Positions 10,801-22,012 are shown, numbered from the stretch's first letter. The stretch is 64,000 nt of DNA from Fragum whitleyi (GCA_948146395.1 OX411555.1:45642065-45706064), one strand, 5' to 3'. Numbers and translations: made by a program. The notes: a model not told the origin generated them from the letters alone.

Positions 10801-13255
10801 CAGAAGAGCTATAATGATGGAGTATTTCCTATCTGTCTGTCTGTGTGTCTGTCCACCCACTTTTTCTTGTTTACCCAAGACCACAAATATTATTGGATTC
10901 TATTGAAACTTTCACAGGATTAATGTTGGGCAACAAGGTTCATCACTTTTGAAAATGGGGTCAATTCATTAGATTACACTGGTAAAGGGGGCTAAGTTTA
11001 ATTTTACTAAGGAATTCATTTTGTGCCAACTAGATAAAGTAGTTCACAAATATTATCTGATTCTCTTTAAGTTTTCACAGGGTGATTGTAGGGTCATGAG
11101 GATCATTGCTTCTGAAAATAGGGTCAGTCATTTGGATAATACAGGGAAATGGACCCTAAGAAATTTCAATTAGGAATATTACTAAGTACAATCTTTTTAA
11201 CGCATTTTTTAACAAATGTTATTGGTTTTTAATAACCCTTGTCTTGCTGAATAAAAAACCTTGGCAAAATTATATATAAATCAAAGTCCTGAAAGCACTT
11301 TATCTCCTACTTGTGGGTCAGCATTTGATTTTGAAAATATAATTTCTGAAACATTTCTGGTTTGAAAGGAAAAACAGGTGGTATAGACAAAGATCAGACT
11401 GCACACATGTGCAGGTTGATATTTGTCTAAAGCTCCTGCAAAGGCAGGAATATACCCGGTCCAGCATGACAAGGGTTTAAATGTTCACAGAATGATTTTA
11501 AGATCATAAGGATCTAAGCTTTCAAAAATAGGGTCAATCTGTTGAAAAACACTGGAAAAGGGGCATTTAAAAGTTTTACTTGGGAATTTCACTTAGAACA
11601 ATCTTGTTTATGTGATTAAGGTTGTGGACCCATAATAGTTCTGCAACATTTTGGAAGTAGTGAACTTTGACAGTGTTAACTGAGGTTTCCTAATGATTTT
11701 CATTAGGAAACCTCAGTCATAATTGTAAAAGTTCATGAGTGCCGAAACATTGCAGAACTATAATGGTTCCACTACCGTAAATCCACCAATATTATTGTAT
11801 TCTAATGAAACTTTAAAAGAATGAATGAGGGGTCATAAGGATTATCACTTTTGAAAATGATATCAACTTTGGATAATTTAGGAAAAAGGGACCTGGTGGA
11901 ATTTAGGAATTACAATCTTAATTACACAATTAAGTCCACAAAAAATTTTGGATTCATTTGAAAATTTCACAGGATGATTGAAGGGTCATGAGGAAGGTTC
12001 ATTTAAAAAATGAGGCTGAGCTACCCAAAAATAGGGAAAAAAGGCCCTTGAGGGTATTCCCTCAAAATACATGTATTCTTGTCTACATGATATTGACCTC
12101 AAATATTTTTGGATTCACCTGAAAATTTCATAGGATGATTGCAGGTTCATAAGGAAGGTTCATTTTAAAAATAAGGCTGATCATTTAGAAAACACAGGAA
12201 AAGGGCCTTTTGCATTTTCACTAGAAATTCCATCGGATTAATTTAAAAAAAATCACAGGTCCAGAGGAAGGTTCTATGTGAAGATTTGAAACAAACACAG
12301 TTAAGGGAGCCTTTAGGATTATTGCTATAAACTACCTTGCAAGGTTATTGTAACTTCACATATTCTCATTAAAGCAATAATGTGCCTGAAATATTTGACA
12401 CATTTGTTTTAAGCTATAAAGTTCCTTAAATATCAGATTAACATTAGGCTCTAAGTTAAATAAATCTCAACATTAACAAACAAACATCATCTGTATATTT
12501 TAGGTCCATCAAGTTCAACATTTGGTAGTTCATCTACAGGGGGATTGTTTGGTTCCACACAGTCTAGTAGTCAACCTTCAAGTGGTTTATTTTCAACAAG
12601 GGAACCAGCAAGTGGGTTTGGACAGAGTGGTCAGCAGACTTTATTTGGTAAACCTGTTGGTCAAACATCTACTTTTGGTCAGCCTCCAGCCTTTGGTCAG
12701 TCAACAGGATTTGGTCAGGCTAGTCAAAGCCAGTCAGGGACAATGTTTGGTCAGCCTGTTGGTCAAGCTCAGTCAGGAAGCATCTTTGGTCAATCTGTTG
12801 GCCAGTCAGGACAAGCTCAATCAGGGACACTATTTGGCCAATCAGGTGGTCAGACAGCATTTGGCAACACCACTACCATATTTGGTCAACAGACCACACA
12901 AACACTTCCATCATTTGGACAAGCTGCAGCCCCTAAGGCAAACTTATTTGGAAACAGTGGTTCACCTTTAAAGAGCTCAACATTTCAAACACCGACAACT
13001 GGACAGACATTTTTCGGATCCCCAACCCCAAATCCAACTTCATCCCCTGCCCCTAGTGGGTTTGGTAGTGCCATCGTGCCCTCAGGTTTTGGGATGGGGT
13101 CTAGTGGGACTACTGCAGTTCAGGCTGAACCTGAAGATAGTGCATATACTCCAGCAGATAGATTAACGGCAGAAGAATTAGAACAGTTTAAATCACAGAC
13201 ATTTACTCTAGGAAAAGTGCCTTTAAAACCTCCACCTAGAGAACTGTGCTTTTGA
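1806..13255 (+). CDS. NUP42: Nucleoporin NUP42 (NUPL2/CG1) homologue, 5'-partial, five exons
   Basis: Joined exons 1806-1882, 2389-2475, 4346-4386, 10725-10744 and 12504-13255 give 324 codons in one frame plus TGA, all with AG/GT borders. NUP42 is an FG nucleoporin on the cytoplasmic side of the nuclear pore; in vertebrates and yeast it binds GLE1 and supports mRNA export through the DDX19/DBP5 helicase. Visible evidence: an N-terminal helical segment with [13 protein letters not shown], like the family's DISxEELRxEYY stretch; a linker with QKFHSLVNE; about 17 FG dipeptides (GFGQ, LFGQ, TFGQ types) rich in Gln, Ser and Gly; and a C-terminal [20 protein letters not shown] followed by KPPPRELCF, close to the GLE1-binding tail I know from NUP42. 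The family's N-terminal CCCH zinc finger must lie upstream of the window. The first visible exon starts in phase 1 (two nucleotides complete a codon). The 6.3-kb intron before the 20-nt exon is filled with nested elements. Family assignment is strong; the two smallest exons rest on phase and splice signals. Confidence 0.85.
2389..2475 (+). CDS. NUP42: NUP42 exon B
   Basis: The acceptor is TTTTCAG and the donor is CTG-GTAAAT. The exon has 29 complete codons, [20 protein letters not shown] then PSMSLKQKL. It is phase 0 at both ends. Confidence 0.8.
2484..2866. repeat. Three adjacent foldback repeats in a NUP42 intron
   Basis: Two hairpins, 2484-2573 and 2653-2735, have arms GAGTGAACAACAAAAGCTA-like and TAGCTTTTGTTGTTCAC-like; related copies lie at 15848-15930 and 52243-52340. 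The third, 2738-2866, pairs TTTGCATTGATGTGTCCA with TGGACACATTAATGCGAAA. Confidence 0.7.
4346..4386 (+). CDS. NUP42: NUP42 exon C
   Basis: The acceptor is TCTCTTCAG and the donor is GTAAGT. The exon has 41 nt encoding [13 protein letters not shown] and two bases of a Gly codon. The basic KKKK linker precedes the FG domain. Confidence 0.7.
5965..7813 (+). repeat. Family B tandem-core element, nested
   Basis: It begins TTTTTAGCTCCACTGGCC with the hairpin CTGGCCGAAAGGCCAG, then GTGCGTGCGTCCGTCCGT, then about 167-bp units carrying GGGCGGAGGTCATTTCTC. It ends GCCTGTGGAGCG, the hairpin AGGCGCTCAAGCGCCT and CTAGTTT. The right half (6850-7770) is degenerate. Copies: 48250-49098 and a 5' fragment at 57304. 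Confidence 0.75.
7994..8124. mobile_element. Short MITE with GCCCTGCATTCAGGATGACA termini
   Basis: The 131-bp element has inverted ends GCCCTGCATTCAGGATGACA and TTTTGTCATCCTGAACACAG-GGC. Copies lie at 56353-56482 and 58775-58917; a lone end is at about 22228-22250. Confidence 0.75.
8551..9345 (+). repeat. Family A variant element nested in the composite
   Basis: It begins TATTAGCTCACCTGAGCACA, holds about 110-120-bp units (TCTCCTCCTGAACCACTGGG, AATGAAACTTTACCAGAATG), and ends GGGTTATTCTGGCCCTCTTG-TTT. Confidence 0.65.
9760..10257 (+). mobile_element. tRNA-type SINE split by a MITE
   Basis: The body, with GTAGACCTATGTGGGATTAC, TGGAGGCTAGGA and GAGAAATACCAGGAATCC, matches the SINE at 49676-49920. 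Its tail, ACCCCATTCAAACAAATAAA, resumes after the MITE 9977-10210. The left edge is approximate. Confidence 0.65.
9977..10210. mobile_element. MITE of the GAGCCTGTG family, copy 1
   Basis: Inverted ends GAGCCTGTGTGCGAGATTTC and GAAATGTAACGCACAGGCTC, flanked by AATT on both sides (9973-9976 and 10211-10214). The internal hairpin is around CTGACCAGCCTGTGCATCC. Confidence 0.8.
10346..10582. mobile_element. MITE of the GAGCCTGTG family, copy 2
   Basis: The ends are GAGCCAGTGTGTGACATTTC and AATTTCATGCACATGCTC, with the central palindrome CAGACTGTGTGGCAACACAG. More diverged than copy 1. Confidence 0.7.
10725..10744 (+). CDS. NUP42: NUP42 exon D, 20-nt microexon
   Basis: TTTATTTCAG precedes and GTGAGT follows 20 nt. 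Joined to exons C and E it reads GSQSLFSG, which continues straight into the FG domain. Phase agrees on both sides (2 in, 1 out). It lies more than 6 kb from exon C, so transcript support is needed. Confidence 0.6.
10780..12260 (+). repeat. Degenerate tandem-core array
   Basis: A CTGTCTGTCTGTGTGTCTG stretch at about 10830 is followed by diverged units with CACAAATATTATTGGATTC and TTTCACAGGATGATT. A palindromic element at 11618-11779 interrupts it. No complete ends are recognised. Confidence 0.5.
11618..11779. mobile_element. Palindromic element, GGTAGTGGACCCGTAATAG family, copy 1
   Basis: The element is about 160 bp and folds on itself from AAGGTTGTGGACCC to GGTTCCACTACCGTA. The centre is GGTTTCCTAATGATTTTCAT followed by TAGGAAACC. 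Copies: 42540-42704 and 61098-61262. Confidence 0.8.
12504..13255 (+). CDS. NUP42: NUP42 last exon, FG-repeat domain and C-terminal GLE1-binding-type tail
   Basis: Acceptor ATATTTTAG at 12503; 752 nt run to TGA at 13253-13255. The exon holds nearly all FG repeats and ends [10 protein letters not shown]. Low-complexity Gln/Ser/Gly coding makes another frame open at 12522-12971, but that frame lacks any family motif. No AATAAA is seen in the 61 bp before a repeat element begins at 13317. Confidence 0.85.
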
Positions 13256-13316
13256 TACTTTCCCTCATTTTCGTTGAGCCCAATTGCAGTTAGCAAGACA
13301 TATTCTGCTATTTCTT

Positions 13317-15215
13317 CCTTTTTAGCTCACCTGAGCACATCGTGCTCAAGGTGAGCTTTTGTGATCGTTGAATGTCCGTCGTCCGTCGTCCTCCGTCAAC
13401 AATTTCAGTGTTTACACTCTAGAGGCCACAAATATGATCCAATCTTTATGAAACTTGGTCAGAATGTTGGTCAGGTCACAAGGATGAACCCTATTGAAAA
13501 TGGAAAGGATCCATGCCATATCACGGGAAAAGGGGCCTTAAAGACAATTTTCTTGTTAACACTCTAGAGGCCACAAATATGGTCCAATCTTCATGAAACT
13601 TGGTCAGAATGATTGTCAGGTCACAAGGATGATCCCTTTCGAAAATGGGAAGGATCCATTCCATATCACGGGAAAAGGGGCCTTAATGACAATTTTCTTG
13701 TCTACACTCTAGAGGCCACAAATACAGTCCAATCTTCATGAAACTTGGTCAGAATGATTGTCAGGTCATAAGGATGATCCCTATCAAAAATGGGAAGGAT
13801 CCATGCCATATCACAGGAAAAGGGGCCTTAATGACAATTTTCTTGTTTACACTCTGGAGGCCACAAATATTGTCAAATCTTCATGAAACTTGGTCAGAAT
13901 GTTTGTCAGGTCACAAGTATGAATCCTATCGAAAATGGAAAGGATCCATGCCATATCACGGGAAAAGGGGCCTTAATGACAATTTTCTTGTTTTCATTCT
14001 AGAGGCCACAAATATGGTCCAATCTTTATGAAACTTGGACAGAATGTTTGTCAGGTACCAAGGACGATCCCTTGTGAAATTGGAAAGGATTCATGCCATA
14101 TCACGGGAAAAGGGGCCTTAAAGACAATTTTCTTGTTAACACTCTAGAGGCCACAAATATGGTCCAATCTTCAGGAAACTTGGTCAGAATGATTGTCAGG
14201 TCACAAGGATGATCCCTTTCGAAAATGGGAAGGATCCATTCCATATCACGGGAAAAGGGGCCTTAATGACAATTTTCTTGTTTACACTTTAGAGGCCACA
14301 AATATGGTCCAATCTTCATGAAACTTGGTCAGAATGATTGTCAGGTCACAAGGATGATCCCTATCAAAAATGGGAAGGATCCATGCCATATCACAGGAAA
14401 AGGGGCCTTAATGACAATTTTCTTGTTTACACTCTGGAGGCCACAAATATTGTCAAATCTTCATGAAACTTGGTCAGAATGTTTGTCAGGTCACAAGTAT
14501 GAATCCTATCGAAAATTGAAAGGATCCATGCCATATCACGGGAAAAGGGGCCTTTATGACAATTTTCTTGTTTTCATTCTAGAGGCCACAAATATGGTCC
14601 AATCTTTATGAAACTTGGACAGAATGTTTGTCAGGTACCAAGGACGATCCCTTGTGAAATTGGAAAGGATTCATGCCATATCACGGGAAAAGGGGCCTTA
14701 AAGACAATTTTCTTGTTAACACTCTAGAGGCCACAAATATGGTCCAATCTTCATTAAACTTGGTCAGAATGTTTGTCAGGTCACAAGGATGAACCCTATT
14801 GAAAATGGGAAGGATCCATGCCATATCACGGGAAAAGGGGCCTTAATGACAATTTTATTTTTTTCATTCTAGAGGCCACAAATATGGCCCAATCTTCATG
14901 AAACTTGGAAGGAATGTTTGTCAGGTCACAAGGACGATCCCTTGTGAAAATGGGAAGGATCCATGCCATATCACGGGAAAAGGGGCCGTAATGAGAATTT
15001 TCTTGTTTTCACTCTGGAGGCCACAAATACAGTCCAATCTTCATGAAACTTGGTCAGAATGTTTGTCAGGTCACAATGATGAACCCTATTGAAAATGGGA
15101 AGGATCAGTGCCATATCACAGAAAAAAAAATTATGCCCTTTGCTTGAAATTTGCTTATTAAATGAGACAAAGATACGAAGGTGAGTGATATAGGACCATC
15201 ATGGTCCTCTTGTTT
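13317..15215 (+). repeat. Family A tandem-core element, complete
   Basis: Start TTTTTAGCTCACCTGAGC with the hairpin GAGCACATCGTGCTC, then a GTCCGTCGTCC stretch, then about 12 units of 145 bp (GAGGCCACAAATATGGTCCA, ATGAAACTTGGTCAGAATG, CACGGGAAAAGGGGCC). The end is the hairpin AGGACCATCATGGTCCT plus CTTGTTT. Reading frames in the units are by-products of the repeat. Confidence 0.85.
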
Positions 15216-17313
15216 GTACAGGTCCCACCCTGGGACAGCATCAACCAAGTAATCACTATGACAAGTTGGTGAACATACTTTTGCCGTCGGATTTTCTCTG
15301 GAGCATAACTCCTACATTTCTGGATGGATTTCAAAATTACTTAATATAATTATTCCCCACAATGAGTAGATGTGTCATTTGAAAGATTTTTTTCTGTATT
15401 TTAAAGGTCAAGGTCTTTCCAAAAGTCAAGGTCAAGTTTTAGTTCAGATCATAACTTCTACAATTATGGTCAGAATTCAAAATAGTTTTGAACAGATTTT
15501 TCTTTATAGAATACCATTTAAACTAGTTATTGCTGTAGGTCAAAGGTCAAGGTGATATTTCAAGGTCAAGCAATTGTGGGCTCAAAAATTGTATCCCTTG
15601 GCAACCATTCTAGTTTTGGTTGAATAGAAAAAAATACAAATTGTCAGCAATCAGAAGTACAGACATGAGGGGAAATTCCAGTCTATAATCTTTATTTCTC
15701 ATTGAAACTCTATATTGTCTCCCTGAGGCAATTCCAATTAGTACCAACAATGTAGCTTTGTGCAAGTGTAATTGAAATATTTAAACCCCCCTCTGTGAGG
15801 AAAATATAGAGGATAATCGTTTTTTTCAGTTTAAGATTGATTTATATTTCATTGAGTGAACAACAAACGCTATAGTTTCACGAGTGGCGGAGCCAGGAGT
15901 TTAAATCTAGCTTTTGTTGTTCACGAAATGAATTATTAATTGATCTTACACGAAAAACAAACGATTATTCCATTTCTTTAATGCAAAAATGAGACAAAAT
16001 GTGAAATTTCTAGGACAACTTTTAATAAAGTGCGTCATTTTGCATGTGATTGCTATGCAACGTTCATTGTGACTTCACTTTTTTTGCCCCGCATAGATGA
16101 CGTCAAGATAGGCTTAAATGCACAAAAGCAGGTTATAAAATTTTGATAATTTCACTGCTTTTGCGTTGAGATTATCAAGTGATAATCTACCTTTATTTCT
16201 CGATAAACCACCGAAAAGCATTAAAGAAAAGGGTATAATCGTTTCAGAATGTCTGTCTGTCCATCCAACTTCCATTCATCTGTCTGTCTGTCTGTAGACC
16301 TCTTTCGTATCAGGACTCTTACTCAAGAAAGAAGTGATTTAGAGCATGAAACTTTAGACAATTGTTATCCATGACTCAAGGAGGTTACCTTGTGTTTTTG
16401 AGTCACATGGGTCAAAGGTCACTTTTGAACTTTGGACTGGAACTGGGACAAAGGGTTGTTTGAGGTACTTGTCCACTTTGTGACAAATCTAGTTGAAATA
16501 AAAATCAAATATACCCACTCTAACTGTGCCTCTATTAAAATTTGAGTTACTTAAGAGCTGAAGAGGATATTTGTTGATTACATGGAGGTATGAAACATAA
16601 AACCTTATCACACTATGAATATGCATAGTGGATTCATACATATCTGTGATAAGGTTTTTTGTTTCATTACTCCATGAAATCATCAAAAACTCTTTTCGTG
16701 TCTTATGATGTTATATCATGAAGCAAAATTCATGATATAATAATGTCAATAATTGAATGGATTTCTTAGTGGTCTACTTTGGAAATACAAAATGTACAGA
16801 ATTTTCTGTACTTTTCCTTGAAGAAAGGGACAGTTGAATTTCACTTAATTGACTAGTATATGTAATTTTCCAAATTTTCTGTCATTTCTTTGAAATAAGA
16901 ATAGTTTTTCTATTGGGAAGATATTACACTATAATCACATATCTCATCCAAATGAGAACAAACAAGGATTCGAGATAAAAAGAGAAATTGCTTTTTGAAA
17001 ACAATTTCTCCTTTTATCTCAATGTTATCTATACCTACTAAGTATTATATTTTATTTTGAAAAGCGCTTTGACCTGTTACTTGAAAATCCCTTTCACTTT
17101 GGATGGATAAGTCTGCAATTTTGTCCCAAGATCAATTTTAAATCGATGTTTGAATTTTGAAATTAAATTGTTTTTCATAATAAGTTTTGATGCTGTTAAT
17201 TCCAGGTTTTGATTTTCATTTATTTATTGCCATGTGTCCAGTTATATTAAAGAAAGCTTCTAAATTTGTGAATAGATAGTGCGAAACTAAAGGAAGTGTC
17301 AATATAACTGAAG
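15216..17313. other. Intergenic sequence with foldbacks, no gene seen
   Basis: It contains a degraded core with CAAGGTCAAGG motifs (15300-15570), a GAGTGAACAACAAACGCTA hairpin (15848-15930), a CTGTCTGTCTGTCTG patch near 16280 and a 97-bp palindrome (16581-16677, ends CATGGAG and CTCCATG). No exon-like stretch was recognised. Confidence 0.5.
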
Positions 17314-17689
17314 CAGGGTTTGACACTAACAACTTTTTGCCACCAGCCTGAAGGACCTGTAAACATTAAATATTACAAGTCCTCCCTGAAAACAACAGGT
17401 CCTTCATAAAAACTGTTTCATTTAAGGGATAATTTCTGGGAAAACATTGTTTTAAAAGAAGAAATTGCTTATGACAAGCAATTTCTTCTTTTCATACAAA
17501 GTATTCCATTTGGTAATGCAAATTTTAGTATTGGGAAGGCAGTTATATTTCAAAACTCAAAAGATTTGAAATATTATGTACTGCCATTAACTATAGGCCT
17601 GAAGGATCTGAAGCATGATTACATCTACCTATCCTCCTTTAAATCCACAGGTCTTGGGCCCGAGGACTGGTGTTAGTGTCGATCCCTGA
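17314..17689 (+). mobile_element. MITE of the GGGTTTGACACTAAC family
   Basis: Ends CAGGGTTTGACACTAACAAC and TGGTGTTAGTGTCGATCCCT-GA; internal palindrome AAGAAATTGCTTATGACAAG then CAATTTCTTC. Full-length relative of 1296-1674. Confidence 0.8.
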
Positions 17690-17867
17690 TCTGTAGACAC
17701 ATTCAATTGTTTGGCACTGAACCCTTAAATTGACCTTGTCGGACTACTCTGACTTTGAGAGTGAGAGGTGATGAAATTTTTTGCCTTGACAATTTTTGTC
17801 TTTGATATGTTTTGTAATTAAATGTGTTTTGGCCGATGGCCTTATTATGCATTAAAACGTTCTATGT

Positions 17868-18027
17868 TGTTTTTTTGTTTTGTTGTTTGTATGCGGTTTA
17901 ACACCGATTTCAACATTATTGAAGTTATATCGCGGAGGCCTGTGTCACCTACCCATGGTTTCGGACCTTTCTCCCGTCAGTACACCCATAACATTTCAAA
18001 AGGTGGCCAAGCAGGGGTCCAAACTCT
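17868..18027 (-). mobile_element. Diverged SINE fragment
   Basis: GGTTTAACACCGATTTCAAC and GAAGTTATATCGCGGAGGCC match the 3' body of the adjacent SINE (18042-18300) in the same orientation. The boundary toward 18027 is approximate. Confidence 0.5.
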
Positions 18028-18041
18028 CGACCCAAGGATTT

Positions 18042-18300
18042 TGTTTGTTTGTTTAAATGGCTTTTACGCCGCTTTCAACAATTTCGAAGTTATATCGCGG
18101 CGGTCGGAGCAACTCACAATGGATTCCTTGTATTTCTTTCACTTGTACTACCATCTCACCCTTTCCTAGCCTCCGACTGCTATCTCACATAGGTTTACGA
18201 TTATCTACCCATTGATGAGAGACTAACGTCGGAAAGGATAATTGCCGCCACCGGGGATCGAACCCACGACTTCCAGATTGGAAGTCTTATGCCTAACCAA
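18042..18300 (-). mobile_element. Full-length tRNA-derived SINE with 14-bp target duplication
   Basis: On the minus strand the head reads as a tRNA with the T-arm GTGGGTTCGATCCCC and anticodon-arm-like ACTTCCAATCTGGAAGT, then the SINE body GATAATCGTAAACCTATG, GGAGGCTAGGAAAGG, and the tail TTTAAACAAACAAACAAA. CGACCCAAGGATTT flanks it exactly at 18028-18041 and 18301-18314. The fit to a functional tRNA is poor (no T33), so it is a SINE head, not a gene. Confidence 0.85.
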
Positions 18301-18595
18301 CGACCCAAGGATTTACAGTCGTGTATGTTCTTTAGCAGTCTGATTAAACAATTCTTGTTTACGGGATAAAGGCCACACATTAAATAGGATTTCCATGAAA
18401 CTTTCACTAGATGGTTAACGATTCCTTTCGAAAATGGGTTGGATCTCTTGTTTAGAGTCTTATCTCTCTGTGTGTTCTGCTGCGGATAAAGAATTTCTGT
18501 AAAGGGGGTTGGAACATACACATGGGGGACTTGTTCTCCTAGTATAGCACAATTGAGTCCTCATCCTACTCAATTTGAATAGTGTTTGAACCAAA

Positions 18596-18990
18596 TGTGA
18601 CCAGTCACTCGAAAAGGGACCATCTGGGAACTTCGTTAAATAAATATTTGAGAAAGAGATTGATTCTAGAACAGGCCAACCAGAAGTCGCATTTCAAACA
18701 CTTTATCATAGGAAGTCAGATTGATTACTCTGGATGCAGAAGATTGGTATAGTGAGAAAAGTATCGAACCTAGCCAGACTGCGCAAACCGCGCAGGCTGA
18801 CTAGGGTCGACACTTTACGCACTTCCCAGTTGGTCCCTTTTCGCGCAACGAGTCACATGTATAATTTTTGGACACGTCAAAAATATATTTTTTCACAAGT
18901 CCAATTCAAGGCAGACAGTTTAGGCTAAGGTCAGACTGCACAACTGTGTAGGCTGATCTCAGTCTATAACTATTTGCCAAAGCTTTGTTC
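18596..18990. repeat. Foldback element and adjacent palindrome
   Basis: GACCAGTCACTCGAAAAGGG near 18600 is inverted as CCCTTTTCGCGCAACGAGTC near 18835-18855. The internal part resembles 50530-50645. A second unit follows at 18905-18990 (GGCTAAGGTCAGACTGCACA), related to 42868-42950. Confidence 0.6.
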
Positions 18991-21193
18991 GCAAAAGGAA
19001 TATGTCGTGATAAACGGGTCAATCCTTTCCTTACAACCATTGAATCTTGAGAAATCAACATTTGTCTTTGAATGTTTGTCCCGTGATAATTGGACCTTTA
19101 CTAGGCCTTCAAATCGTAGAGATTTTGTAAATCATTGGTCTACGTCATGAAAATTAAACGTCGGAGGATCGAACGCGTTGTATTAGCCAATTAAATCTTA
19201 AAAACAAGGATAAAAATCGTGTAAACTTGTGCACGGTATCTATCTGAGTAAAGTTAGCATAGGACTTTTCACGGTACGCTTTTTCGAGGGTTCTGATTAA
19301 AGCCGGTAAAGAAGTCGCCTTGTGAATGTTCGAGTTCTGTACCAGAGACTCTAAATATACTCTGTATATTTTGGGACCGTGTCTATACTAAAGGACAGAA
19401 GTTCCGTCCGGTTTGGTTGCTTAGCAATATCGGCTTATTGCTTAGCAAAACCGGCCCTATCTTCAAAACATGGACTATCACAAATGACGTTGATTTAATC
19501 CAAACGACGTTAATGCTGTTTTGACACTTTTCACGCTGCATACGATATGGCATTGTAAGATTTTGCATAAGGGCCTTTCTGTATTAATATTCCAATAGGA
19601 AAACATTAAAATAGCAGAAAATCGGTTGACTTCAAGAAACATAATTTTCATTTAGTATGTGTTTTATTCATTTGTGGTTTTGTTGTTTGATCATAATGAA
19701 GACGTTTTCTGCGACTTTTGGATTAACGAAACACGCAAGCAATTAACTAATAAGGCGATGTTTATGAAGTATGGCATATTTTTCCTGAATTTAGGGTTCA
19801 TCAGACCGCGTTTATAACGACGTTAGTCAAATCAGTTGAAACATCGTTACGTGTCATGTTTGAAGGACGTTTTCGGAAGTAAATTTTGTGCATCGTTCGG
19901 AACAATGAAGTCAAATTGTGTTTCTTTCAATCTCACAATAATGGCTGTGATTCATCTTTGGAATATTAAATATATGTCGAATTTCACGGATACAGTTTCA
20001 TTTAGAACTCCCGAATATTCGTATTAAATTTGTGAAGCCTACACTCGTATAGAAAAATCGGTCTAAAACGCTTTCGATATTGCGATTTAAAAATATATTT
20101 AGATTATTTTACTTTATTTTTTACCTTTCACCGTGACCGTAAACTTAAAACTACTGACAGATTTTTCACATGTAACATTTGGCCAAGTTTTTTTTTTTTC
20201 AACATTAACTTATAAATGCAAACGCTAATGAATTTAGATTCTAGTTTTACTCAAATTTTGACTTTTGACCTTTCAGTGTGACGTTGAAATTGAATCTACG
20301 GTCACGAATTGTGCATTCAATATTTCTCCACGCAAGGATTAACAAATATGCCATGTTGTTTTTAATTTCATCCGTAAATGCCAGAGATATCAACGTTTTG
20401 CATTTTCTTTGATAAATTTGATTGCCGTTGTAACTATTTGTCTTGTGAAAAAAGTAGCACGTAAACATATCTTATTCTTTTTAAGTTTGAACTTGTAAGC
20501 AAATTTTACACATCATATAAAAAAAATAAAAAAAAAAGGTTATGGAATGAATTGATCACAATCTTCAAAAATATCTAATGTAGAGCCTGAATTTTCATTA
20601 TTTTTACTAATCAAGGGGTATAACGGAAGATTTTTCCCGGATTTCTCAACAATATAATATTCATTTCTTCGTGAAATTAAGAATTAGATTTTGTTTCATA
20701 AATTATAATGTCATATAGTATAGTGTCTTTACATAATCCATACCATTTTACCGTCCCTCGAAGAGATAAATTATTTTTCTGAATTTTCTTAATATGGTTA
20801 CCATGTAAACTTCTATTTTACATAAAAACTAACATATTTTTTTCTTTCCCTTTTTGTACTCGCCATTGAGTTTTACAAAAATTATGGAGAAAATAGAATG
20901 TTTATGCAAGGATATTTTTTTTAACTAAGTACAGAAAACGTCCCTAAGAAAAATTTATACACGATGTCATTAAGGTGGATTCTGTGAACAAGTATGCATG
21001 ATTTTTGTTCATTAAACTTTACCTTTTCTTCGAATCGTAATTATACAATCTAACGTGCTAGTTATCACGTCGTTTTATTCTAAGACCGTAGATAAAAAAG
21101 CTACATAACCACCGTAGATTGGAAAGTTAAAGTGTTTACTTTACAATAATTCTACATCCATTTAATATGTTCTATTTCTCATACCAAACTATA
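18991..21193. other. Unique-looking intergenic sequence, no feature recognised
   Basis: It has little of the repeat content seen elsewhere and contains several short open frames below 75 codons. None has a family motif, signal peptide or matched splice signals. Confidence 0.4.
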
Positions 21194-22012
21194 CTCAGTT
21201 CCAAAAGAAAGTGTGCACTTTTAAAACGCGAATATCTCGAAACTTACTCAATGTACTGTCACAAAATTTTGCATGACAAACGTCGACACTATTGATCATC
21301 GAAACTTTAAGAAATGAGGCACACGGAGCTCATTGACTTAAGGCTAGTAAAGGATCTTTGATTTTGAGTGATTTGCTTTTGTACCCCACAGTTGATGAAT
21401 AACTCTTGAAATTGCATCCAGTTCAATCCCTGCGTCCTACCCTGTAATAAATTCACATCTGAATGACAATTATATACTATAAAACAACGTAAGTTGACGT
21501 ACAAATTTCGTGTGTGGGCGAAAATTAACCCCGTGTGAAGAAAACTGAAAATTTAAATTAGCACTCATACTCCAATAGAAATCGTATGTATCCGCTTGGG
21601 CTTCCTCTGTCACGTATCAACTTATATTGTTTAACGCTATAACACCGTTGTATCTGACGTCATTGACCAACTAATGTAGAAATTTCTAACGTTGGCGCAG
21701 GTTTGACGTCTGTACGTAAACTCAAACTTCTGTTTGGAAATGGTAGAGAGTCCCTAGTGAAACTAGGAAATACCATGTAAGCAAATTTCTCTTTACCAGA
21801 AAAGATATTCTAGGAGGGCCAATCTCAACACCATATGTACTGAACAAGTGCTCACAGTATACACAACTTTTTTCGAAATCGGATTTTATGTCTCGTATCT
21901 AAAGGTTCATGTCTAAAACATGCAAAAGAATTTACAAGCAAGATGTCCCCAAACTTTGCAAAAAATAAGGAAAACCAAATAGTGAAAGTGCACACTTTCT
22001 TTTGGAACTAAG
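21194..22012. mobile_element. Non-autonomous Tc1/mariner-like element
   Basis: The termini CTCAGTTCCAAAAGAAAGTG and CACTTTCTTTTGGAACTAAG are inverted; the match covers 28 bp with one difference and is flanked by TA on both sides. At 819 bp it holds no transposase frame or DDE/D signature that I can see. Confidence 0.8.

Noticed and set aside
12522..12971. 149-codon frame overlapping the NUP42 last exon
   Set aside because: It is a shifted reading of the FG-repeat exon; the true frame has the FG repeats and the conserved C-terminus.
13738..15092. Series of 60-97-codon frames beginning MKLGQN or MKLGRN
   Set aside because: They repeat every 580 bp because the DNA is a tandem repeat; no splice signals, domain or codon bias.
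13317..15215. Regular repeats as a CRISPR array
   Set aside because: Units are contiguous 145-bp tandem repeats with no unique spacers, in a eukaryotic genome.
18230..18305. Functional tRNA gene on the minus strand
   Set aside because: T-arm fits, but the acceptor stem and position 33 do not, and the sequence continues into a SINE body with target duplication.
21307..21504. Possible transposase fragment in the TA-flanked element
   Set aside because: Sixty-five codons with no DDE/D or helix-turn-helix pattern that I can recognise.
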